A DNA stretch of 64,000 nucleotides from Petrolisthes cinctipes (taxonomy: Eukaryota; Arthropoda; Malacostraca; Decapoda; Porcellanidae), in the NCBI GenBank assembly GCA_033782935.1, contig JAWQEG010003722.1, forward strand, positions 62,001 through 126,000, given 5' to 3'. The notes under the pieces were generated by a model. It was not told the DNA's origin. It saw only the letters and a program-made list of their open reading frames with translations, and did not search any database. The position numbers were made by a program, and so were the translations under genes. Shown here one piece after another: positions 54,601 through 64,000 of the stretch (the first letter of the stretch is position 1; the number at the start of each line of letters is the position of its first letter).

Positions 54601-55662
54601 TTTTAGGTGCAAAAACTCGATATGTGCATGCATCTTCTGTACCCGTTTATATCTCAAATTCAGGCTCAAAACACCCAAAAAATCGATATTTTTGTGTCCC
54701 AGAAGCGTTCTGTACATGTCTACACCGTGCTATAGTATTTTCAAAATACAGGCCCAAAACATGCTCAAAATCGATATTTTAGGTGCCCTAAGTCGATATG
54801 TGCATGCATCTTCTGTACCCGTTCATATCTCAAATTCAGGCTCAGAACAACCGAAAATTCGATTTATTAGGGTCCCAGAAGCGATCTGTACGTGTCTACT
54901 CCGTGTTAGAGTATTTTCAAAATACAGGCACAAAACATGCTCAAAATCGATATTTTGTGTGCCCAAAGTCGATATGTGCATGCATCTTCTGTACCCGTTT
55001 ATATCTCAAATTCAGACTCAAAACACCCGAATATTCGATATTTTTGGGTCCCAAAAGTGATCTGTACATGCATACTCCGTGTTAGAGTATTTTTAAAATA
55101 CAGGACTAAAACATGCTGTAAATCGATATTTTAGCTGCCAAAAGTCAATATGTGTATGCATCTTCTGTACCCGTCTATATCCCAAATACAGGTTCAAAAC
55201 ACTCGAAAATTTGATATTTTTGATTCCCAGAAGCAATCTGTACATGCCTACTTCTTTCTAGAAAGTTTTCATGATACAGACCCAAAACATTATCAAAATC
55301 GATATTTTAGGTGCAAAAAGTCGATATGTGCATGCATCTTCTGTATCCGTCTATATCCCAAATTCTGGTTCAAAACACTCGAAAATTCGATAATTTTGGG
55401 TCCCAGAAGCGATCTGTACATGCCTACTCCTTGCTAGAATATTTTCAAGATACAGACCCAAAACATGCTCAAAATCGATATTTTAGGTGCAAAAAGTCGA
55501 TATGTGCATGCATCCTCTGTACCCGGTTATATCCCAATTTCTGGCTCAGAACACCCGAAAATTCGATATTTTTGGGTCCCAGAAGCGATTTGTACATGCC
55601 TACTCAGTGCTAGAATATTTTCAAATTATACGCCCAAAACATACTAAAAATCGATATTTTGG
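51618..55662. repeat. Segment opening with a 4045 bp-offset duplication, copy 1
   Basis: The first ~1020 bp (51618-52640) are repeated at 55663-56685. Shared marks include CGATAATTTTGGG, GAATATGTTCAAGATA, CCTCTGTACCCTGTT and the unusual AACCCACTGAAAATTCG at 52560/56609. A second part, about 52570-53390, matches 60664-61484 at 8094 bp and carries the extra T in GATATGTTGCATGC (53390/61484). The stretch 53624-53964 matches 31640-31980, about 22 kb to the left. The remainder (53.97-55.66 kb) is mixed satellite. Confidence 0.8.
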
Positions 55663-58000
55663 GTGCCCAAAGTCGATATGTGCATGAATCTTCTGTATCC
55701 GTCTATATCCCAAATTCAGGTTCAAAACACCCGAAAATTCGATAATTTTGGGTCCCAGAAGCGATCTGTACATGCCTACTCCTTGCTAGAATATGTTCAA
55801 GATAAAGACCCAAAACATGCTCAAAATCGATATTTTAGGTGCAAAAAGTCGATATGTGCATGCATCCTCTGTACCCTGTTATATCCCAAATTTTGGCTCA
55901 AAACCCCCGAAAATTCGATATTTTTGGGTCCCAGAAGCGATCTGTACATGCCTACTCAGTGCTAGAATATTTTCAAATTATACGCCCAAAACATACTAAA
56001 AATCGATATTTTGGGTGCCAAAGTCGATATGTGCATGCATCTTCTGTACCCGTTTATATCTCAAATTCAGGCTCAAAACACCCAAAAAATCGATATTTTT
56101 GTGTCCCAGAAGCGATCTGTACATGTCTACACCGTGCTATAGTATTTTCAAAATACAGGCCCAAAACATGCTCAAAATCGATATTTTAGGTGCCCAAAGT
56201 CGATATGTGCATGCATCTTCTGTATCCGTTCATATCTCAAATTCAAGCTCAGAACACCCTAAAATTCGATTTATTTGGGTTCCAGAAGCGATCTGTACGT
56301 GTCTACTCAGTGTTAGAGTATTTTCAAAATACAGGCCCAAAACATGCTCAAAATCGATATTTTGGGTGCCCAAAGTCGATATGTGCATGCATCTTCTGTA
56401 CCCGTTTATATCTCAAATTCAGACTCAAAACACCCGAATATTCGATATTTTTGGGTCCCCGAAGCCATCTGTATATGCCTACTCCGTGTTAGAGTATTTT
56501 CAAAATACAGGCCCAAAACATGCTCAAAATCGATATTTTAGGTGCCTTATGTATGTCGATATGTGCATGCATCCTCTATACCCTGTTATATCCCAAATTC
56601 TGGCTCAAAACCCACTGAAAATTCGATATTTTTGGGTCCCAGAAGCGATCTGTACATGCCTACTCAGTGCTAGAATATTGTCAAATTATACGCCGAAAAC
56701 ATACTAAAAATCGATATTTTGGGTGCCAAAGTCGATATGTGCATGCATCATCTGTACCCGTTTATATCTCAAATTCAGGCTCAAAACACCCGAAAATTCA
56801 ATATTTTTGGGTCCCAGAAGCGATCTGTACATGTCTACACCGTGCTATAGTATTTTCAAAATACAGGCCCAAAACATGCTTAAAATCGATATTTTAGGTG
56901 CCCAAAGTCGATATGTGCATGCATCTTCTGTATCCGTTCATATCTCAAATTCAGGCTCAGAACACCCTAAAATTCGATTTATTTGGGTTCCAGAAGCGAT
57001 CTGAACGTGTCTACTCCGTGTTAGAGTATTTTTAAAATACAGGCCCAAAACATGCTAAAAATCGATATTTTAGGTGCCTAAAGTCGATATGTGCATGCAT
57101 CTTCTGTATCCGTCTATATCCCAAATTCAGGTTTAAAACACCCGAAAATTCGATATTTTTGGGTCCCAGAAGCGATCTGTACGTGCATACTGCGTGTTAG
57201 AGTATTTTCAAAATACAGGCCCAAAACATGCTCAAAATCGATATTTTAGGTGCCCAAAGTCAATATGTGTATGCATCTTCTGTACACGTGTATATCTCAA
57301 ATTCAGACTCAAAACACCCAAATATTCGATATTTTTGGGTCCCAAAAGCAATGTGTACATGCATACTCCGTGTTAGAGTATTTTCAAAATACAGGCCTAA
57401 AACATGCTGAAAATCGATATTTTAGCTGCCCAAAGTCAATATGTGTATGCATCTTCTGTACCCGTCTATATCCCAAATTCAGGTTCAAAACACTCGAAAA
57501 TTCGATATTTTTGGGTCCCAAAAGCAATCTGTACATGCCTACTTCTTGCTAGAATGTTTTCAAGATACAGACCCAAAACATGCTGTAAATCGATATTTTA
57601 GGTGCAAAAAGTCGAAATGTGCATGCATCTTCTGTATCCGTTTATATCTCAAATTCAGGCTCAAAACACCCGAAAATTCGATATTTTTGTGTCCCCGAAG
57701 CGATCTGTACATGCCTACTCCGTGTTAGAGTATTTTCAAAATACAGGCCCAAAACATGCTCAAAATCGATATTTTAGGTGCAAAAAGTCGATATGTGCAT
57801 GCATCTTCTGTATCCGTCTATATCCCAAATTCTGGTTCAAAACACTCGAAAATTCGATAATTTTGGGTCCCAGAAGCGATCTGTACATGCCTACTCCTTG
57901 CTAGAATTTTTTCAGGATACAGACCCAAAACATGCTCAAAATCGATATTTTAGGTGCAAAAAGTCGATATGTGCATGCATCCTATGTACCCGGTTATATC
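55663..58000. repeat. 4045 bp-offset duplication copy 2, followed by a copy of the 34.4-35.0 kb block
   Basis: The stretch 55663-56685 follows 51618-52640. At 56541 the usual GGTGCCCAAAGTCG is replaced by GGTGCCTTATGTATGTCG, adding 4 bp and changing the offset from 4045 to 4049. From about 56660 the sequence switches to the block with AATATTGTCAAATTATACGC and GATCTGAACGTGTC, known from 34.5 kb and 35.9 kb (offset 22163 bp from 34560). The part 57.2-58.0 kb has class V, B and K monomers like 54.2-54.6 kb and 47.2-47.6 kb. Confidence 0.8.
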
Positions 58001-61000
58001 CCAATTTCTGGCTCAGAACACCCGAAAATTCGATATTTTTGGGTCCCAGAAGCGATTTGTACATGCCTACTCAGTGCTAGAATATTTTCAAATTATACGC
58101 CCAAAACATACTAAAAATCGATATTTTGTGTGCCCTGAGTCGATATGTGCATGCATCTTCTGTATCCGTTTATATCTCAAATTTAGGCTCAAAACACCCA
58201 AAAAATTGATATTTTTGTGTCCCAGAAGCGATCTGTACATGCCTTCTTCTTTCTAGAAAGTTTTCATGATACAGACCCAAAACATTATCAAAATCGATAT
58301 TTTAGGTGCAAAAAGTCGATATGTGCATGCATCTTCTGTACCCGTTTATATCTCAAATTCAGGCTCAAAACACCCAAAAAATCGATATTTTTGTGTCCCA
58401 GAAGCGATCTGTACATGTCTACACTGTGTTATAGTATTTTCAAAATACAGACCCAAAACATGCTGAAAATCGATATTTTAGGTGCCCAAAGTCAATATGT
58501 GTATGCATCTTCTGTACCCGTCTATATCCCAAATTCCGGTTCAAAACTCCAGAAAATTCGGTATTTTTGGGTCCCAGAAGCGATCTGTACATGCCTACTC
58601 CTTGCTAGAATGTTTTCAAGATACAGACCCAAAACATGCTTAAAATCGATATTTTAGGTGCAAGAAGTCGATATGTGCATGAATCCTCTGTACCCTGTTA
58701 TATCCCAAATTCTGGCTCAAAACACCCGAAAATTCGATAATTTTGGGTCCCAGAAGCGATCTGTACATGCCTACTCCTTGCTAGAATATGTTCAAGATAC
58801 AGACCCAAAACATGCTCAAAATCGATATTTTAGGTGTAAAAAGTCGATATGTGCATGCATCCTCTGTACCCTGTTATATCCCAAATTCTGGCTCAAAACC
58901 CCCGAAAATTCGATATTTTTGGGTCACAGAAGCGATCTGTACATGCCTACTCAGTGCTAGAATATTTTCAAATTATACGCCCAAAACATACTAAAAATCG
59001 ATATTTTGGGTGCCAAAGTCGATATGTGCATGCATCTTCTGTACCCGTTTATATCTCAAATTCAGGCTCAAAACACCCAAAAAATTGATATTTTTGTGTC
59101 CCAGAAGCGATCTGTACATGTCTACACCGTGTTTGAGTATTTTCAAAATACAGGCCCAAAACATGCTCAAAATCGATATTTTAGGTGCCCGAAGTCGATA
59201 TGTGCAAGCATCTTCTGTACCCGTTCATATCTCAAATTCAGGATCAGAACAACCGAAAATTCGATTTATTAGGGTCCCAGAAGCGATCTGTACGTGTCTA
59301 CTCCGAGTTAGAGTATTTTAAAAATACAGGCTCAAAACATGCTCAAAATCGATATTTTGGGTGCCCAAAGTCGATATGTGCATGCATCTTCTGTACCCGT
59401 TTATATCTCAAATTCAGACTCAAAACACCCGAATATTCGATATTTTTGGGTTCCAAAAACGATCTGTACATGCATACTCCGTGTTAGAGTATTTTTAAAA
59501 TACAGGACTAAAACATGCTGTAAATCGATATTTTAGCTGTCAAAAGTCAATATATGTATGCATCTTCTATACCCGTCTATATCCCAAATTCAGGTTCAAA
59601 ACACTCGAAAATTCGATATTTTTGATTCCCAGAAGCAATCTGTACATGCCTACTTCTTTCTAGAAAGTTTTCATGATACAGACCCAAAACATTATCAAAA
59701 TCGATATTTTAGGTGCAAAAAGTCGATATGTGCATGCATCTTCTGTACCCGTTTATATATCAAATTCAGGCTCAAAACACCCAAAAAATCGATATTTTTG
59801 TGTCCCAGAAGCGATCTCTACATGTCTACACTGTGTTATAGTATTTTCAAAATACAGGTCCAAAACATGCTGAAAATCGATATTTTAGGTGCCCAAAGTC
59901 AATATGTGTATGCATCTTCTGTTCCCGTCTATATCCCAAATTCCGGTTCAAAACACCAGAAAATTCGATATTTTTGGGTCCCAGAAGCGACCTGTACATG
60001 CCTACTCCTTGCTAGAATGTTTTCAAGATACAGACCAAAAACATGCTTAAAATCGATATTTTAGGTGCAAAAAGTCGATATGTGCATGCATCCTCTGTAC
60101 CCTGTTATATCCCAAATTCTGGCTCAAAACCCCCGAAAATTCGATATTTTTGGGTCCCAGAAGCGATCTGTACATGCCTACTCAGTGCTAGAATATTTTC
60201 AAATTATACGCCCAAAACATACTAAAAATCGATATTTTGGGTGCCAAAGTCGATATGTGCATGCATTTTCTGTACCCGTTTATATCTCAAATTCAGGCTC
60301 AAAACACCCAAAAAATCTATATTTTTGTGTCCCAGAAGCGATCTGTACATGTCTACACCGTGCTATAGAATTTTCAAATTACAGGCCCAAAACATGCTCA
60401 AAATCGATATTTTAGGTGCCCAAAGTCGATATGTGCATGAATCTTCTGTATCCGTTTATATCTCAAATTCAGACTCAAAACACCCGAATATTCGATATTT
60501 TTGGGTCCCCGAAGCCATCTGTATATGCCTACTCCGTGTTAGAGTATTTTCAAAATACAGGCCCAAAACATGCTCAAAATCGATATTTTAGGTGCAAAAA
60601 GTCGATATGTGCATGCATCCTCTGTACCCTGTTATATCCCAAATTCTGGCTCAAAACCCCCGAAAATTCGATATTTTTGGGTCCCAGAAGCGATCTGTAC
60701 ATGCCTACTCAGTGCTAGAATATTTTCAAATTATACGCCGAAAACATACTAAAAATCGATATTTTGGGTGCCAAAGTCGATATGTGCATGCATCTTCTGT
60801 ACCCGTTTATATCTCAAATTCAGGCTCAAAACACCCAAAAAATCGATATTTTTGTGTCCCAGAAGCGATCTGTACATGTCTACACCGTGCTATAGTATTT
60901 TCAAAATACAGGCCCAAAACATGCTCAAAATCGATATTTTAGGTGCCCAAAGTCGATATGTGCATGCATCATCTGTATCCGTTCATATCTCAAATTCAGG

Positions 61001-61697
61001 CTCAGAACACCCTAAAATTCGATTTATTTGGGTTCCAGAAGCGATCTGTACGTGTCTACTCAGTGTTAGAGTATTTTCAAAATACAGGCCCAAAACATGC
61101 TCAAAATCGATATTTTGGGTGCCTAAAGTCGATATGTGCATGCATCTTCTGTACCCGTTTATATCTCAAATTCAGACTCAAAACACCCGAATATTCGATA
61201 TTTTTGGGTCCCCGAAGCCATCTGTATATGCCTACTCCGTGTTAGAGTATTTTCAAAATACAGGCCCAAAACATGCTCAAAATCGATATTTTAGGTGCCC
61301 AAAGTCGATATGTGAATGCATCTTATGTATCCGTCTATATCCCAAATTCAGGTTCAAAACACCCAAAAATTCGATATTTTTGGGTCCCAGAAGCGATCTG
61401 TACATGCCTACTCCTTGCTAGAATTTTTTAAGATACAAACCCAAGACATGCTCAAAATCGATATTTTAGGTGCAAAAAGTCGATATGTTGCATGCATCCT
61501 CTGTACCCTGTTATATCCCAAATTCTGGCTCAAAACCCCCGAAAATTCGATATTTTTTGGTCCCAGAAGCGATCTGTACATGCCTACTCAGTGCTAGAAT
61601 ATTTTCAAATTATACGCCGAAAACATACTAAAAATCGATATTTTGAGTGCCAAAGTCGATATGTGCATGCATTTTCTGTATCCGTCTATATCCCAAA
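58001..61697. repeat. 17-mer higher-order unit, copy 1 (offset 2988 bp), with flanking block
   Basis: The stretch 58710-60445 is repeated at 61698-63433 with an offset of 2988 bp. Marks are GGGTCACAGAAGCG near 58922/61910, GTGCCCGAAGTCGATATGTGC then AAGCATC near 59185/62173, GATTTATTAGGG, TAGCTGTCAAAAGTC near 59534/62522, CTTCTATACCCG near 59564/62552, TATATATCAAATTC near 59753/62741 and CGACCTGTACATG near 59989/62977. The stretch 60664-61484 matches 52570-53390. The part 58001-58709 matches 50610-51318. Confidence 0.85.
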
Positions 61698-64000
61698 TTC
61701 AGGTTCAAAACACCCGAAAATTCGATAATTTTGGGTCCCAGAAGCGATCTGTACATGCCTACTCCTTGCTAGAATATGTTCAAGATACAGACCCAAAACA
61801 TGCTCAAAATCGATATTTTAGGTGTAAAAAGTAGATATGTGCATGCATCCTCTGTACCCTGTTATATCCCAAATTCTGGCTCAAAACCCCCGAAAATTCG
61901 ATATTTTTGGGTCACAGAAGCGATCTGTACATGCCTACTCAGTGCTAGAATATTTTCAAATTATACGCCCAAAACATACTAAAAATCGATATTTTGGGTG
62001 CCAAAGTCGATATGTGCATGCATCTTCTGTACCCGTTTATATCTCAAATTCAGGCTCAAAACACCCAAAAAATTGATATTTTTGTGTCCCAGAAGCGATC
62101 TGTACATGTCTACACCGTGTTTGAGTATTTTCAAAATACAGGCCCAAAACATGCTCAAAATCGATATTTTAGGTGCCCGAAGTCGATATGTGCAAGCATC
62201 TTCTGTACCCGTTCATATCTCAAATTCAGGCTCAGAACAACCGAAAATTCGATTTATTAGGGTCCCAGAAGCGATCTGTACGTGTCTACTCCGTGTTAGA
62301 GTATTTTAAAAATACAGGCTCAAAACATGCTCAAAATCGATATTTTGGGTGCCCAAAGTCGATATGTGCATGCATCTTCTGTACCCGTTTATATCTCAAA
62401 TTCAGACTCAAAACACCCGAATATTCGATATTTTTGGGTTCCAAAAACGATCTGTACATGCATACTCCGTGTTAGAGTATTTTTAAAATACAGGACTAAA
62501 ACATGCTGTAAATCGATATTTTAGCTGTCAAAAGTCAATATGTGTATGCATCTTCTATACCCGTCTATATCCCAAATTCAGGTTCAAAACACTCGAAAAT
62601 TCGATATTTTTGATTCCCAGAAGCAATCTGTACATGCCTACTTCTTTCTAGAAAGTTTTCATGATACAGACCCAAAACATTATCAAAATCGATATTTTAG
62701 GTGCAAAAAGTCGATATGTGCATGCATCTTCTGTACCCGTTTATATATCAAATTCAGGCTCAAAACACCCAAAAAATCGATATTTTTGTGTCCCAGAAGC
62801 GATCTCTACATGTCTACACTGTGTTATAGTATTTTCAAAATACAGGCCCAAAACATGCTGAAAATCGATATTTTAGGTGCCCAAAGTCAATATGTGTATG
62901 CATCTTCTGTTCCCGTCTATATCCCAAATTCCGGTTCAAAACACCAGAAAATTCGATATTTTTGAGTCCCAGAAGCGACCTGTACATGCCTACTCCTTGC
63001 TAGAATGTTTTCAAGATACAGACCCAAAACATGCTTAAAATCGATATTTTAGGTGCAAAAAGTCGATATGTGCATGCATCCTCTGTACCCTGTTATATCC
63101 CAAATTCTGGCTCAAAACCCCTGAAAATTCGATATTTTTGGGTCCCAGAAGCGATCTGTACATGCCTACTCAGTGCTAGAATATTTTCAAATTATACGCC
63201 CAAAACATACTAAAAATCGATATTTTGGGTGCCAAAGTCGATATGTGCATGCATCTTCTGTACCCGTTTATATCTCAAATTCAGGCTCAAAACACCCAAA
63301 AAATCGATATTTTTGTGTCCCAGAAGCGATCTGTACATGTCTACACCGTGCTATAGTATTTTCAAATTACAGGCCCAAAACATGCTCAAAATCGATATTG
63401 TAGGTGCCCAAAGTCGATATGTGCATGAATCTTCTGTATCCGTCTATATCCCAAATTCAGGTTCAAAACACCCGAAAATTCGATAATTTTGGGTCCCAGA
63501 AGCGATCTGTACATGCCTACTCCTTGCTAGAATATGTTCAAGATACAGACCCAAAACATGCTCAAAATCGATATTTTAGGTGCAAAAAGTCGATATGTGC
63601 ATGCATCCTCTGTACCCTGTTATATCCCAAATTCTGGCTCAAAACCCCCGAAAATTCGATATTTTTGGGTCCCAGAAGCGATCTGTACATGCCTACTCAG
63701 TGCTAGAATATTTTCAAATTATACGCCCAAAACATACAAAAAATCGATATTTTGGGTGCCAAAGTCGATATGTGCATGCATCTTCTGTACCCGTTTATAT
63801 CTCAAATTCCGGCTCAAAACACCCAAAAAATCGATATTTTTGTGTCCCAGAAGCGATCTGTACATGTTTACACCGTGCTATAGTATTTTCAAAATACAGG
63901 CCCAAAACATGCTCAAAATCGATATTTTAGGTGCCCAAAGTCGATATGTGCATGCATCTTCTGTATCCGTTCATATCTCAAATTCAGGCTCAGAACACCC
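61698..64000. repeat. 17-mer higher-order unit, copy 2, running off the window end
   Basis: The match to copy 1 continues to about 63433, then switches to a class B monomer with CGATAATTTTGGG like 55663 and 51618. The final monomers (63580-64000) follow the class K, S, F-like, D order of 51.8-52.2 and 55.8-56.3 kb. The window ends inside a class D monomer, so the unit and the array continue beyond base 64000. Confidence 0.83.

Larger units (their letters stand above)
1..64000. repeat. Tandem satellite array, ~176 bp monomer, about 364 head-to-tail copies
   Basis: Every stretch of the window reads as the same monomer. Landmarks recurring once per ~176 bp are AAAATCGATATTTT, GTGCATGCATCTTCTGTA, CTCAAATTCAGGCTCAAAAC, GATATTTTTGGGTCCCAGAA and TCTGTACATGCCTACTC. 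All copies have the same orientation and I found no inversion. No foreign insertion interrupts the array, and length changes within monomers are mostly 1-4 bp. Repeat offsets between copies are multiples of about 175.8 bp, because 175 bp and 176 bp monomers are mixed. The likely role, inferred from the class of DNA rather than shown here, is centromeric or pericentromeric heterochromatin in a eukaryote; one monomer is close to the DNA length of one nucleosome with linker. The family and species are not recognised. There is no unique sequence at either window edge, so the true array is longer than 64 kb. Confidence 0.97.

Noticed and set aside
56541..56562. The GGTGCCTTATGTATGTCG insertion as a mobile-element footprint or target-site duplication
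   Set aside because: It is only a 4 bp net gain, and the inserted bases are explained by another part of the same monomer. No flanking direct repeat of foreign origin is present.
56015..56707. The longest open frame (230 codons), with other 200-217 codon frames at 2901, 13455, 51809, 52674 and 60768, as protein genes
   Set aside because: Each consists only of translated satellite monomers in changing phases, with the same peptide strings found hundreds of times. There is no conserved frame and no recognisable domain, and ends are set by random stop-removing variants.
1..64000. CRISPR array
   Set aside because: The period is 176 bp with the whole period conserved. There are no short constant repeats separated by unique spacers, and no cas-like gene.
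1..64000. Mammalian alpha satellite or another named ~170-180 bp centromere satellite, such as the Arabidopsis 178 bp repeat
   Set aside because: Length is similar but the landmark blocks do not match the families I know. I cannot search a database, so the family is left unnamed.
1..64000. Telomere repeats, rDNA, tRNA genes, LTR or terminal inverted repeats of transposons
   Set aside because: None was found on reading both strands. No TTTAGGG/TTAGGG runs, no clover-leaf candidates and no break in the satellite periodicity were seen.

Overview
The window is one uninterrupted block of tandemly repeated satellite DNA. A monomer of about 176 bp (some variants are 175 bp) repeats head to tail, all in one orientation, from base 1 to base 64000. 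That is roughly 364 monomers. Consensus GC, counted by hand, is about 40%. I see no unique sequence, protein-coding gene, RNA gene, transposable element, telomere repeat or rDNA. A nucleosome-length monomer, a 64 kb run without insertions and multimeric (higher-order) repeat structure are typical of centromeric or pericentromeric satellite of a eukaryote. A plant with methylated CpGs would fit, but I do not recognise the family and the sequence does not fix the species.

The consensus monomer, numbered from the AGGTGCCCAAAGTC block, is itself an old dimer. Half A (87 bp) and half B (89 bp) each start with AAAA(T)TCGATATTTT, continue with a diverged CGAT-TGT/TGC-CATGC block and end with CAGGC-CAAAACA. 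Several linked monomer classes recur: class B (GTCAATATGTGTATGC, CTATATCCC), class K (GTGCAAAAAGTCG), the 175 bp class S (GTGCCAAAGTCG), class T (GTGTCCAAAGTCG after CTTAAAACATGCTATAAA), class D (TTCATATCTC, GATTTATTTGGG) and class V (CAGACTCAAAACACCCGAAT).

Layout by higher-order structure: 1-3.6 kb, heterogeneous monomers; 3.6-5.2 kb, a diverged 9-monomer relative of the next block; 5.2-8.2 kb, 7-mer units of 1234 bp; 8.2-13.4 kb, nearly identical 10-mer units of 1758 bp; 13.4-14.8 kb, a transition that shares about 0.7 kb with 15.7-16.4 kb; 14.8-23.6 kb, a ~27-monomer segment present twice; 25.8-28.0 kb, 5-mer units of 880 bp; 27.7-29.8 kb, 6-mer units of ~1054 bp; 30.2-32.6 kb, a 10-monomer-offset duplication; 34.2-38.4 kb, 8-mer units of 1406 bp plus a related block; 39.8-45.2 kb, a 25-monomer-offset duplication; 45.7-49.6 kb, 12-mer units of 2113 bp; 50-64 kb, interleaved duplications offset by 2988, 4045, 7391 and 8094 bp. 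The array therefore shows successive local amplifications with changing multiplicity, together with in-register deletions and additions of whole monomers.

The many 60-230 codon open frames are by-products of a stop-poor repeat whose length is not a multiple of three. None is annotated as a gene. All offsets come from matching recurrent variants by eye; identity percentages were not computed.
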